Shown: piece by piece, positions 18,925 to 28,464 of the stretch
How the letters are laid out: the number at the start of each line of letters is the position of its first letter
Position numbering within the stretch: the stretch's first letter is position 1
Source of the DNA: an uncultured Bacteroides sp.
GTDB lineage: Bacteria > Bacteroidota > Bacteroidia > Bacteroidales > Bacteroidaceae
Assembly (NCBI GenBank): GCA_900556625.1
Contig: USPQ01000009.1
Span: forward strand, 1 to 60,629
DNA length: 60,629 nt
Direction of reading: 5' to 3'
The notes under the pieces: model-generated
Told to the model about the DNA's origin: nothing
The model's input: only the letters and a program-made list of their open reading frames with translations
The model's database searches: none
Made by a program: the position numbers and the translations under genes

Positions 18925-19938
18925 TCATAACACTTTACGTGTGTTTAAATAATTTTGTATACTTAATATGATCATTGAAATTATAATAGAGATAAAGAAT
19001 ATTATCATAGGAGAGAACCAATGATACACACTCCCCATAAGGGAAGGCATATCTTCCCGTATTAACCCTATGACAAACCCTATGAACGGATGACAGATAT
19101 ACACATATAACGAATATTTCTCACCCCATTCCGACATTATATTAGGTTTTCTCATAGGAGTGAATTGAGTAATCATCATTAGTGCAAATGCAACAAGAGG
19201 AGTGAAAACCAATATATCACCAGTATTGGTTATGCCTGACCTTTTAAGCAGGAAAACCTCTAAATAGCACATTATTACAGAGGCAAATAACACAGCCCAA
19301 CTGCTTTTATTATCAAAAAAACAATTTATTTTAGTCTGGTACTTCCTAACAAGCATTCCCAATCCAACTGCAGGAAAAGCAATAGACAGATATGCAGGGA
19401 AATATCCAAGAAGGGCAAATGTTAACGTATCGCCTGTAACAAACATTGGCACTATATGCTTCCACAAGATATGAAGTGTAAACAATAGTGGTACCGCAAT
19501 TATCAACACACGATTAAAATATGATTTACGCAACAAGACATACACTGTAATCAATACATACAAGTATGCTTGCAAATACCACAAGTGAATACCCTCAGGC
19601 AAAAATAAAGGAATACCCCAAAATACGAAATTCACTAAATCAATAAAATCTATCTGGTACATATCCGGTGATTGCATATAATGCAAAATCCATGGTATCA
19701 TATAAAGCAATGTTGCAAAGAGCGTAATATTAAACATACGTCGGATGCCTTGGCCTACCCTTTGACGCATTTTCTCTTTATCCATATTATATAGGAAAAA
19801 ACCAGATATCATGAAAAAGCAAGGCACAGCGCAACGCGTGAGTGGTAATATGAAATCTCGCCATGGTACATGAATGTGTATGAATACTACGAGCAGTGAC
19901 AAAAACAACTTCAACACATCAAATGAATAATTTCTCAT
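18925..19938 (-). CDS. Acyltransferase 3 family membrane protein
   Basis: A 337-residue polytopic protein of PF01757. MRNYSFDVLKLFLSLLVVFIHI carries the conserved helix-1 His, and FFMISGFFLYN is the next family signature. YSLYVYICHPFIGFVIG near the C-terminus matches the usual late helix. The family O-acetylates or O-succinylates polysaccharides across the inner membrane. It overlaps the upstream GT2 by 4 bases (ATGA). It is the second acyltransferase-3 gene in the operon and, unlike the other, is intact. Confidence 0.92.
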   Translation of the reverse strand: MRNYSFDVLKLFLSLLVVFIHIHVPWRDFILPLTRCAVPCFFMISGFFLYNMDKEKMRQRVGQGIRRMFNITLFATLLYMIPWILHYMQSPDMYQIDFIDLVNFVFWGIPLFLPEGIHLWYLQAYLYVLITVYVLLRKSYFNRVLIIAVPLLFTLHILWKHIVPMFVTGDTLTFALLGYFPAYLSIAFPAVGLGMLVRKYQTKINCFFDNKSSWAVLFASVIMCYLEVFLLKRSGITNTGDILVFTPLVAFALMMITQFTPMRKPNIMSEWGEKYSLYVYICHPFIGFVIGLIREDMPSLMGSVYHWFSPMIIFFISIIISMIILSIQNYLNTRKVL

Positions 19939-20987
19939 TTCTTTCTCAGCTTAAAAATAATTGCTCTATATACGTTATATAATACACAACAATACAATGC
20001 AGTCTTGATATGCCGATGTTTTATTAACTTATACACCCGGGCATGATGAGATCCAGCAAAATTGATTGGCTGTTTAAAACTTGCATAATAAGGATATATA
20101 CGTTCTTCTATAAACGTGTATAGTTTCGCAAATGAATAAAGATGCTGATATTTGCGTCGACTATAGCGAAATATAATATTATGCATACTACTGGTCACTA
20201 TATAATTTGCCGCAAAATTAACACATGGTGATCCTTCTGCCCTATCAAGATCCATAATGGCTTTATAGTTAATTTCATATCCCTCCATGTATTTTTCTGG
20301 TGTATGCAACTTTCCACTGAGATGAACATCCCCCCAATCGAGAAACAAGTAAGTTTTTACTCTCGGATAGTGTACCATCTTACGCACATACTGCATATAT
20401 GTGGTAACGAAAAGTTGGTCTTCGTCAAGTGAGAGACGCTCGTTAAAGCGAACCCCATGTTGAACACATATAGAATGTTTAAAAAACTTTCCCCATGTTG
20501 AAAACATGGGCGTGTCTGTCTTTTGCATGCTTGTAAAAGCATATTTAATCGGTTCATTCGACTCAACTCTCGTCTTGAATGCATCTACAGCAAGAGAAGG
20601 CATATGTACATCGCCATTCACTGAACCAATTATCTGAAACGATTCCAAAATCCAATCCACATCAATTCCGTTCTCCAACTCCACTACAGATAGATGGTCC
20701 GAACATACAGCATCATCTGAATCTACAAAAGTCACCCACTCACCTTTGGCTTCATCTAATGCACGATTTCTAGCATTTGAGACCCCACCATTAGACTGAT
20801 GTATACAACGAAAATTCTCATGGGTTGCACAAAAGATATCGCATATATGAGCTGTATTATCCGAACTACCATCATCAACTACGATTACCTCGAAATTTTG
20901 ACAACTCATATGAGATATACTATTTAAGCAAAATTCAATAGACTGTTCACGATTATAAACCGGAACAATAATAGAGACTAATGGCAT
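19935..20987 (-). CDS. Glycosyltransferase family 2 (paralogue of 22217-23290)
   Basis: 350 residues. It shows VSIIVPVYNREQSIEFCLNSI, VVDDGSSDNTAHIC, QSNGGVSNARNRAL, the metal-binding VTFVDSDDAVCSDHL, and LDEDQLFVTTYMQYVRKMVHYP, all closely matching the GT2 at 22217-23290. The two share an unusual D-S-D-D-A-V segment and the ESF block, so they probably arose by duplication or serve related linkages. The sugar is unknown. Confidence 0.92.
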   Translation of the reverse strand: MPLVSIIVPVYNREQSIEFCLNSISHMSCQNFEVIVVDDGSSDNTAHICDIFCATHENFRCIHQSNGGVSNARNRALDEAKGEWVTFVDSDDAVCSDHLSVVELENGIDVDWILESFQIIGSVNGDVHMPSLAVDAFKTRVESNEPIKYAFTSMQKTDTPMFSTWGKFFKHSICVQHGVRFNERLSLDEDQLFVTTYMQYVRKMVHYPRVKTYLFLDWGDVHLSGKLHTPEKYMEGYEINYKAIMDLDRAEGSPCVNFAANYIVTSSMHNIIFRYSRRKYQHLYSFAKLYTFIEERIYPYYASFKQPINFAGSHHARVYKLIKHRHIKTALYCCVLYNVYRAIIFKLRKK

Positions 20988-21126
20988 GAAATTGTGAAAT
21001 TAATTTTAAACTAAGAAACCGTTTACTATACAGAAGTGCACAGCTTGGCTGTAGAATTGCTTTCGCACTATAATTCAAGAACTCCTTCAGAAATAGATTT
21101 GGATATTTTACCATAGAGTAGATCTG
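20988..21126 (-). pseudogene. Possible C-terminal relic of a CPS gene
   Basis: The minus strand between the fucosyltransferase-like gene and the next GT2 contains an open stretch reading QIYSMVKYPNLFLKEFLNYS and onward, preceded by TGA and running into the next gene. It has protein-like composition, resembling the end of CPS glycosyltransferases, but I cannot assign a family. The rest of this 222-base gap is AT-rich with nothing else recognisable. Confidence 0.3.
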
Positions 21127-21209
21127 TCAACATCTACTTCATAAATAAAAACATATTTTTACTAGCCATCAAATTTTCAATCATTTATATTTCATCTAAC
21201 TCATATTAA

Positions 21210-22214
21210 TTAAAATTCAAACAAATGTTCTGATTTATACAATTCAACATCTACAGAGCTTACAACTCCAATTTGAAAAACAAAATAATCTTTAAAGTTA
21301 TTATCCATCATCAATACCGCATTAGTCCCTGATACATTCCCTCCAACAAAACTATGACATCGAGTTACTAAATACAATGATAGGAAGTATTGCTTATTAA
21401 TAGCATAAACATCTATGTTTCTTTCTTTATTGACATCTGCTAAAAATTTACCATCATTGCCATCATACTTTTTCTGCATATTAGGAATTAAAGAATCTCC
21501 AAAGACACGGCAAAAGCATTGATAAATCCGCGCATCTTCGGTAGCACAATAAACTTTACTTAGGTGGTTCTTTTCCATAAATTCGCGAACTTTAAAAATC
21601 ATCTGTTCAGGTGTAGGTTGTTTAGCTATCCCAAGTTTTGGCGCATCGAAAAAGTCAGTGCCTCTACAAATACAGCCTACAGCTTGAGATAAGTCTGAAA
21701 AGACAGAATTGTGAACGTTTTTCGCTATATACTCTTTCATTTCCTTAGATGGGCGGATATATTCAACATATAAGGATTGTAAATGTTTCAATTCCTTCTT
21801 TGATAAAGCCGCGACATTCCACTTTACTTTAAGTTTTGGGTAATGACTGTCATAACTGAGAGTTGCTTTATAAGCCCCTTGAACATCATCAAGCACAAAG
21901 CCCATTGGCTGTTCAAAAAAAAACTCCCACACGTTCAACCCCTTTGAGAAAAACATACTAGGGAAATCACGCATATTAACTACTGGAGTCATACCACGTT
22001 GCAATGCATATTCTATATGACATAAAATTTGATAAACAATAGAAAAAAGTCCTTCCTCACCTTGATTGATTCCTATTACATAGAAATGAATATTACGATG
22101 TTTGTTACCTCCTATGTGGAATTGATGTTCAAAATCTCTTTGACGTTTAATCTGTTTTACAAATCGAATTATTCGCCACACTCTTCCACCAGGACCTAAA
22201 AGTCTAAATTTCAT
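21210..22214 (-). CDS. Fucosyltransferase-like protein (HxRGTD/O-FucT superfamily)
   Basis: 334 residues. The segment VGCICRGTDFF at about residues 180-190 corresponds to the H-x-R-G-T-D GDP-binding motif of GT11/GT23/NodZ-type fucosyltransferases. It is followed by VYCATEDARIYQCF (compare the 'ATDD' segment) and YLVTRCHSFVGGNVSGTNAVL (the third conserved block). The first position of the motif is Cys rather than His. It would act in the cytosol on the lipid-linked unit, most likely with GDP-fucose, but no gmd or fcl gene for GDP-fucose synthesis is in the window. It lies between two GT2 genes. Confidence 0.7.
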   Translation of the reverse strand: MKFRLLGPGGRVWRIIRFVKQIKRQRDFEHQFHIGGNKHRNIHFYVIGINQGEEGLFSIVYQILCHIEYALQRGMTPVVNMRDFPSMFFSKGLNVWEFFFEQPMGFVLDDVQGAYKATLSYDSHYPKLKVKWNVAALSKKELKHLQSLYVEYIRPSKEMKEYIAKNVHNSVFSDLSQAVGCICRGTDFFDAPKLGIAKQPTPEQMIFKVREFMEKNHLSKVYCATEDARIYQCFCRVFGDSLIPNMQKKYDGNDGKFLADVNKERNIDVYAINKQYFLSLYLVTRCHSFVGGNVSGTNAVLMMDNNFKDYFVFQIGVVSSVDVELYKSEHLFEF

Positions 22215-22216
22215 AA

Positions 22217-23290
22217 CTATCTACTAAACAACCTATTAATATGTAAACACAATGTCACTGACCAACTATATAAACGACAAAATACTATAGCCAATTGACA
22301 ATGGTTTGATACAATCAAAGAATAAATAATGACAATATGGCGATCCTTTATATTTTTTTTATACGGCAATACAGTTTGAAATAAAGGTTTCACTTTATTC
22401 TTAATGAAGGTCAAAAGCTCACCAGTTCGTAATATTTTAGCATGCTTATGACGACTATAATTAACAAGCGTCAATGTTACCATACCATTTACTAAATTAT
22501 TAACGCTATAGGCTATATTACAACCCTCTGCTTGTTTATCAAAAGTCCGAAAAGCATTATAATTATTTAGAATAACATGATAATACTCTTCCAATGGCAA
22601 AATCTTAGATGACAGCCTTTTTCCTTTGCCATCAATAAGTCGATCAATTTGGATATAAGTACACATCATGGGATAATGTACTAACCGTTTAACATGACGA
22701 AGATAATCCAAATTAAAAATTTGGTCTTCTCCTAAATGAATATCCTCCCGAAAACGAATTTGATAATTAATACAATTTTCTCGCTTATAAAACTTACCAC
22801 AAACAGAAAACATAGGAGTATCCGTTTGTGTAAAAGTGGTAAAAAAATACTTGACCGGAGAAAATGTTTCAAATCTTTCGTAACTTAAAGGTTTCATCGT
22901 CACAGCATCCTGAATTGTTTGTTTTTTGTATAAATTAGTAAATGATTCAATCAGCCAATCAATCTCTACGTTTTCTTCCATTTGCACAATATCAAGATGT
23001 TCCGATCGAACAGCATCATCAGAATCAACAAATGTTATCCATGTTCCATGAGCTTTACTCATCCCTAAATTGCGAGCTGATGATACCCCACCATTATTTT
23101 GCTGGATATAACGAAACTGTGAATGTGAGTTACAAAACTCCTGACATATCCGCGGAGTATCATCTGATGATCCATCATCCACCACTATTACCTCAAAGTC
23201 CCGATAATGCATAGCATTAAGACTCTCCAAACAGAAGCAAATGGATGATGCACGATTATACACCGGAACGATTATACTTACTTCAGGCAT
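22217..23290 (-). CDS. Glycosyltransferase family 2 (paralogue of 19935-20987)
   Basis: 357 residues with VSIIVPVYNRASSICFCLESL, VVDDGSSDDTPRIC, QNNGGVSSARNLG, the metal-binding ITFVDSDDAVRSEHL, and LGEDQIFNLDYLRHVKRLVHYP. It is very similar to the GT2 two genes downstream. It starts after a short GT2 relic that overlaps its first codons in another frame. Its stop is 2 bases before the start of the fucosyltransferase-like gene. Confidence 0.92.
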   Translation of the reverse strand: MPEVSIIVPVYNRASSICFCLESLNAMHYRDFEVIVVDDGSSDDTPRICQEFCNSHSQFRYIQQNNGGVSSARNLGMSKAHGTWITFVDSDDAVRSEHLDIVQMEENVEIDWLIESFTNLYKKQTIQDAVTMKPLSYERFETFSPVKYFFTTFTQTDTPMFSVCGKFYKRENCINYQIRFREDIHLGEDQIFNLDYLRHVKRLVHYPMMCTYIQIDRLIDGKGKRLSSKILPLEEYYHVILNNYNAFRTFDKQAEGCNIAYSVNNLVNGMVTLTLVNYSRHKHAKILRTGELLTFIKNKVKPLFQTVLPYKKNIKDRHIVIIYSLIVSNHCQLAIVFCRLYSWSVTLCLHINRLFSR

Positions 23291-23400
23291 AAAAAACGAC
23301 CATTTATTATTATAAATTGATTGTTTATACTAAATACACACTTTCCTAATGTATTTTCAACCTTATATATCGGTATGATAATTGGAAAGAAAGAATTCAT
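23278..23400 (-). pseudogene. GT2 glycosyltransferase N-terminal relic
   Basis: An ATG at 23400 overlaps the stop of the Wzx gene (TAATG) and opens a frame reading MNSFFPIIIPIYKVENTLGK and then CVFSINNQ, an unmistakable GT2 N-terminus. Homology ends after about 28 codons, and the frame stops at 23278 inside the next gene. It looks like the 5' stub of a glycosyltransferase that was replaced by the present GT2 at 22217-23290. Confidence 0.75.
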
Positions 23401-24938
23401 TATTTTTTTCTTTGAAATTTACTTTTGATCATTTCTTTCATTTTTATTTTTTCATGAGCATTCAATCCTAAATAAAAAATGGATAACAATTCACATATTA
23501 CACACGAAAAACAAACAATAAAAAATGAATATATTGAATTAAAAGATACTGTAGAATAATTCACTAATATAGGAATAATTGCCCCTATTGACACAACCCC
23601 TAATGGGTATAAAACCCCTTGTTGTAAAAATTTCATCGCTTTGAATTCAGGAATATACAATTTAACCAGATAAAGATTATGTAATCCAGCCACTATTGTA
23701 ATAAAAATATTGACCCAAAAAGGTGTAGTAGGAGAATAACCCATTTTTAAAAATAAATAGGTTAAAGGAAGAGTAAACAGAAATATACTTCCTGTAATAA
23801 AACTAATTCGCTTCATTTTTCCCGTAGCATGAATAATCATATTTAAAGGTGTATTAAGCAAATCAAACCAATTAACCACAATAGCTAGTTGACAAAATAC
23901 GAATGCATAATCAGGTACTTCTTTCAGCCAAATATTCATCACAAAATTTACTTTCAGTAATGCTGGAAAGGATATGACAAAAAGCAAAAAAAAAGAAAAC
24001 TTAGCACATCGAGTAGCTAATAGCTGAACTTGCAGATAATTTTCTTGTGCGTAAAATTTCACTATTTGAGGTTGAATTGCTGTTGTAAAATTACGAGAAA
24101 AACCTAAAATGGCATTTAAAATTTGCTGTGATACTCCAGTAGCAGCATTGATAGCTGGTCCCCAAAACATATTCTGCAAAATATTAATACCCTGTCCTCT
24201 GAACATTACACACATATTACCATAGACATCACAACCAGAAAATAGCAACAATGGCTTAAGCAACTTCTTATCGCTAGTAATACGCCAACGACATTCTTCA
24301 AAATGTTTAGTGCCATAATAGCGATATGCCATCATCATACCACCCGAAAGAATAAAAAATAAGACACCATAAGTAATTAGCTTATCAAAAGGAATCCATT
24401 GTAAAAGAAAAACAATACCTAACTTCAAAAAAACATCTGCAATTCCAAAGTAAGCATACACATCCATTCGCTCATGTGCTATAAGTACAGCATTATAGGG
24501 AACTTGTGTTATCATCAACATACAGCTCAATACAGATAATTGAAAAATGATACGTGCCGCAAACATCCTATTTTCGGGTATGACCAATTTAGTTTCTAAA
24601 ATCCAAACGCCAACAGTTTCACAAAGAACGAAAATAACAAAAGCCAATACGATATGAACGGTAAGCGCTGCACTAAAGGTCTTCTTTAGCTTTTCCATAT
24701 CATTCAAACCTAAATCAAAAGTGAGAAAACGTGAGGTAGCACCTGCTAAAGATGTATTGATAAAGGTAAACATACCTGCTACACCAGCTACTACATTATT
24801 TATACCAAAATCAGTAATACCCAAAACATCAAGAATAACACGACTAGTATAGAAAGAGACAAACATACTAAATAACATGCGTACGTACAGCATCAATGTA
24901 TTCTTAATTATTCTTTTATTGTTTTGTGAATTATCCAT
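23400..24938 (-). CDS. Wzx-type flippase (polysaccharide biosynthesis protein)
   Basis: A 512-residue integral membrane protein with about 12-14 hydrophobic helices, starting RIIKNTLMLYVRMLFSMFVSFYTSRVILDVLG, the typical N-terminus of MOP-superfamily polysaccharide flippases in Bacteroides. It moves undecaprenyl-linked repeat units from the cytosolic to the periplasmic face. It follows the Wzc gene after a 207-base AT-rich gap in which I see no gene, and it precedes the glycosyltransferases. Confidence 0.93.
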   Translation of the reverse strand: MDNSQNNKRIIKNTLMLYVRMLFSMFVSFYTSRVILDVLGITDFGINNVVAGVAGMFTFINTSLAGATSRFLTFDLGLNDMEKLKKTFSAALTVHIVLAFVIFVLCETVGVWILETKLVIPENRMFAARIIFQLSVLSCMLMITQVPYNAVLIAHERMDVYAYFGIADVFLKLGIVFLLQWIPFDKLITYGVLFFILSGGMMMAYRYYGTKHFEECRWRITSDKKLLKPLLLFSGCDVYGNMCVMFRGQGINILQNMFWGPAINAATGVSQQILNAILGFSRNFTTAIQPQIVKFYAQENYLQVQLLATRCAKFSFFLLFVISFPALLKVNFVMNIWLKEVPDYAFVFCQLAIVVNWFDLLNTPLNMIIHATGKMKRISFITGSIFLFTLPLTYLFLKMGYSPTTPFWVNIFITIVAGLHNLYLVKLYIPEFKAMKFLQQGVLYPLGVVSIGAIIPILVNYSTVSFNSIYSFFIVCFSCVICELLSIFYLGLNAHEKIKMKEMIKSKFQRKK

Positions 24939-25145
24939 TATTACATCACTATTAATTCAAATTTAAGACACTTATAAAAGTACTATAAATGATTCCTTTA
25001 ATTTTAAAATGTTTAGACTATTTATCTGTAACAAAAAAGTATTTGGAATAAAAGATTCAAGTCCCTCACAGCTGTTAGAAACAACTATAAAAAACCATTC
25101 AAGTAAGTTCCTGTGAATAAGCCCACAACTTGACCATATTAATCA

Positions 25146-27569
25146 CTATTCTTCCTTTACTGTATGTTCTCCATAACCGTAACCATAACCATAACGCTTA
25201 CCATAACCATAATACTTGCCATACTTACCGTAACCATAATAATAACCATATTTCTTCTTCTGAAAATCCAACCCGTTAATCACCGTACAAAGATTGGAAA
25301 GTTTGTTATTTTCAGCCAGTTCGTTAATCAGCGTAAACTCTGCTTTACGAGTATAATCAGCACGGCAGACATAAACAGATAAGTCAGCCACACGGCCTAT
25401 AAGCAAAGTATCAGTCACCATACCAACAGGTGCGGTATCCAGTATCACATAATCAAAATTCTTTTTCAACGTTTCAATCGCCTTATCCAAGCCATCACGA
25501 GCCAATAATTCTGTCGGATTAGGAGGAACCGTACCACCGGGAAGAATATACAAACTCTTGCTGACATCAGAAGCCTGAACGAGATCCATCAGATTCTTTT
25601 CAGGATTCGACAGATATTGAGTTATACCCTGTTCTTTTCGAGAAATATTAAAAACTTTATTCAAACCAGGTTTACGAATATCAAGACCGACAATAACCAC
25701 TTTCTTTCCTAATAAAGAAAGACTGATAGCAAGATTTACTGATATAAATGATTTACCTTCACCACTGACCGTTGATGTCACTAATATTACCTTCTGACCG
25801 TTCCCCAACATAAACTGCAAATTCGTACGTACATTACGAAAAGTCTCACTCATCAGATTATTCTGATTCTCAAATACGGCTATGGAGCCGTTCTTCTCCC
25901 CTGTTAAAGGCACATCTCCTACAATAGGTAGACGAGTCAATTTCTCCACATCACCACGACCTTCAATCTTGAATTTAGTAAAACTGGTCAGGAAAATGAT
26001 GCCGATAGGCAAACCTACTCCCAACACTAAAGCAATCATATAAATCATTTTAGGTTTCGGAGATACCGGGCCGCCTTCAGCTACTGGCTCATCTATAATC
26101 TTTGCATTATTTGCCGTAGCAGCTAACATAATAGCATTTTCTTCACGTTTCTGCAAAAGCATCAGATAAAGTCCCGCCTTAATCTCTTGCTGACGGGCAA
26201 TACTTACATACTGTCTTTCCTGTCCCGGAGCATCACTGATACGACGAGAAAAACGACTAGCTTCACGATCCAAATCAGCCTTGACTATAAGCAACCCCTG
26301 TAACGTTCCGTCAATAGCAGCTTTAACATTCGCCTTCATTGCACGAATACTCATATCCAGATTTATAATCATCGGATTGTTTTCAGTTGAAGTACGCAAC
26401 AAACGTTTACGTTCGATAACCAGTTCATTATAACGTTCTAATTGAGTAGTCAGTCCATTGTCTGTTAAACCAATGTTACTAGGAAGCACCTCATATTCAT
26501 TCAATGGATTATTGATATATTTCGCAAGGTCACGAACCAAATTAATCTGTGTACCATTCTCAACCCTTTTCTTTTCATATTCAGCATTTCCTGATACAGC
26601 TAATTGAGCATCACTGCTAATATCCGTCAAACCGGCATTCCGCTTAAATGTCTCCAGCTTTTCTTCCGTATTACCCAATTCCTCGTCTATAATCTTAATA
26701 CGCTCATTAATAAACTCTCTCGTCTTTTCAGCCACTTCATTTTTATCATTGTTCGTATTCCGGTTATACATTTCCATCAGTTTATTGATAAAGTCCTGTC
26801 CACGCTGTATATTCGTATTAATTAATGAGACTGTAGCAACGGAAGTTGCTTTAGAGGTTGGCGCAATCGTTAATGCCCACTGATACCCCTTTGCAACTCC
26901 AAACGGCTGGCTAACTACCGCACTGATATGCCGAACCTCCTTCTGGCCTTCGACCTGACCGTTTGACAACGAATCTCTCAATGTGAACCCAAAGGTTCCT
27001 ACATTGGTAGGAAATACTGCCGGTAACTTATCAAAACGCTTATTATATTCATTCAAACCCACTTTTAGATTCACATCCAGCCCACCATCGGAAGCCAGTT
27101 TCATGTCAATCAAAGCCGCATTTGAAAGTTTGTCCGCTTCTTGGGCAGTCAAATTCACCACGACAGGAGAGGTCTTATACATCTCTTGCCTAGGAAATTC
27201 ATCCTCATCATAATAAGTAATATAAAGTTCCAAGCTATTGACGACCTCCTTGAGTATAGTCTTTGAACGGAGTACTTCTATTTCATTATCAATGCTCTGT
27301 GCTGAAGTAATGACTCCTCCTAATCCCAAGTTTTCTAAATCTGCCGATCCCGAATTTCCTCCTTTCTTATCATCCTTTATTATGATAGAAGCAGAAACCT
27401 GATACACAGGGATCTGGAAATATAAATATCCCCAAGCACCTATCAAACAAATCAAAACAGAAGCGACAAACCAAGGCCAATGGATTACATATCTGAAAAG
27501 AAGTTCCTGATAATTGACTTTCTCTTCATCCAATTCATTCATATTATTTTCGTACGAGTTTTCTTTCAT
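25146..27569 (-). CDS. wzc: Wzc-like capsule export protein with BY-kinase domain
   Basis: 807 residues. The N-terminal Wzz domain has a transmembrane helix at about 35-53 (WPWFVASVLICLIGAWGYLYF), a long coiled-coil periplasmic part, and a second helix near 510-530 (MIYMIALVLGVGLPIGIIFL). The C-terminal tyrosine kinase domain has Walker A VSGEGKS near 597-603, Walker A' VVIVGLDIRKP near 622-632, and Walker B YVILDTAPVG near 708-717. The tail holds 13 Tyr alternating with Gly and Lys (about residues 773-802), the autophosphorylation cluster. It controls polymerisation and export together with Wza, which is encoded just upstream. Confidence 0.96.
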   Translation of the reverse strand: MKENSYENNMNELDEEKVNYQELLFRYVIHWPWFVASVLICLIGAWGYLYFQIPVYQVSASIIIKDDKKGGNSGSADLENLGLGGVITSAQSIDNEIEVLRSKTILKEVVNSLELYITYYDEDEFPRQEMYKTSPVVVNLTAQEADKLSNAALIDMKLASDGGLDVNLKVGLNEYNKRFDKLPAVFPTNVGTFGFTLRDSLSNGQVEGQKEVRHISAVVSQPFGVAKGYQWALTIAPTSKATSVATVSLINTNIQRGQDFINKLMEMYNRNTNNDKNEVAEKTREFINERIKIIDEELGNTEEKLETFKRNAGLTDISSDAQLAVSGNAEYEKKRVENGTQINLVRDLAKYINNPLNEYEVLPSNIGLTDNGLTTQLERYNELVIERKRLLRTSTENNPMIINLDMSIRAMKANVKAAIDGTLQGLLIVKADLDREASRFSRRISDAPGQERQYVSIARQQEIKAGLYLMLLQKREENAIMLAATANNAKIIDEPVAEGGPVSPKPKMIYMIALVLGVGLPIGIIFLTSFTKFKIEGRGDVEKLTRLPIVGDVPLTGEKNGSIAVFENQNNLMSETFRNVRTNLQFMLGNGQKVILVTSTVSGEGKSFISVNLAISLSLLGKKVVIVGLDIRKPGLNKVFNISRKEQGITQYLSNPEKNLMDLVQASDVSKSLYILPGGTVPPNPTELLARDGLDKAIETLKKNFDYVILDTAPVGMVTDTLLIGRVADLSVYVCRADYTRKAEFTLINELAENNKLSNLCTVINGLDFQKKKYGYYYGYGKYGKYYGYGKRYGYGYGYGEHTVKEE
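25165..25255 (-). repeat. Short tandem repeats encoding the Tyr-rich tail of Wzc
   Basis: The plus strand shows repeated CCATAACCATAA/CCGTAACCATAA-type units of about 6 and 12 bases through this stretch, coding the Y-G-Y-G-K pattern. Units are imperfect. Copy number could change without a frameshift. Confidence 0.75.
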
Positions 27570-27593
27570 TTTTGATTAATTTATTTTATGACT

Positions 27594-28406
27594 TTATTTT
27601 AGTATATTTAATAATAGACTTGCTATTGACAACAAAACTGAAACACCGGAGAACCACAATCCCGTACTAGTTCCAACATCCGAATTCTTAGCCTTAGTCT
27701 TATTAGGTGTCACATAAATTATATCATTCTGCTGTAACTGATAATAAGGAGACAATACCGTTTCAGCCTTATTCAAGTCTATAGTAATAATTTCCTGCTT
27801 GTTATCTTGTCCTGTCCGGATCAATTTCACATTATCACGCATACCATAAATAGTCAAATCACCTGCCATAGCGAGCGCTTCCAGCAAATTAATCTTCTCG
27901 TTAGAGACTACAAAGCTTCCTGGCTTAGTAACCTCTCCCAATACCGAAATCCGGTAATTAACAATACGCACAGTTACAAGCGGCGCTTCTTTCAAATAAA
28001 CCTTCAACTTATCTATAATCAGATTTTCTATTTCCAGTTTAGTCAATCCACCTACATGAATCTCGCCTAACACAGGAAAGTTGATATTCCCCTGATTATC
28101 TACCAAATATTGCTGTAGAGCAGGTGACGCAGTTCCTTGTCCTACCGTCTTTCCCTCCGTTCCACTAGCAGTACCCGAATTTACCAGATTGAAAGGTGCA
28201 GCCAGTTCCGGAGTAGAACAAGATACGGCAATCGTCAACAAATCCTTGGGCATAACCTTCACACCTGTCGGACGAACACTCTGTTCTGTATCATTCACAA
28301 AAGCCGTATCCTGCAAATAAGGCACTTTCTTATATGATTGGCAGGATACCAGCAAAAAAGCAAGTAACGCACCCAAAGTCAATCGTTTCAGTTTTCTCAT
28401 AACCAC
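27594..28406 (-). CDS. Wza-like polysaccharide export outer-membrane lipoprotein
   Basis: 270 residues beginning with a lipoprotein signal (KLKRLTLGALLAFLLVSCQS, lipobox L-V-S-C); Met 3 is an equally good start. The mature part opens with YKKVPYLQD, standard for Bacteroides Wza proteins, followed by a Poly_export domain (PF02563) and one SLBB segment (VTVRIVNYRISVLGEVTKPGSF). A C-terminal hydrophobic stretch ends the protein. It forms the outer-membrane exit for capsule chains with Wzc. It is closely related to the second Wza at 34039-34788. Confidence 0.94.
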   Translation of the reverse strand: MVMRKLKRLTLGALLAFLLVSCQSYKKVPYLQDTAFVNDTEQSVRPTGVKVMPKDLLTIAVSCSTPELAAPFNLVNSGTASGTEGKTVGQGTASPALQQYLVDNQGNINFPVLGEIHVGGLTKLEIENLIIDKLKVYLKEAPLVTVRIVNYRISVLGEVTKPGSFVVSNEKINLLEALAMAGDLTIYGMRDNVKLIRTGQDNKQEIITIDLNKAETVLSPYYQLQQNDIIYVTPNKTKAKNSDVGTSTGLWFSGVSVLLSIASLLLNILK

Positions 28407-28464
28407 CTACTCATGTAATTTTACAACTATTGATTTAATCTTTATTCAAATTCCAACTCTTCAC

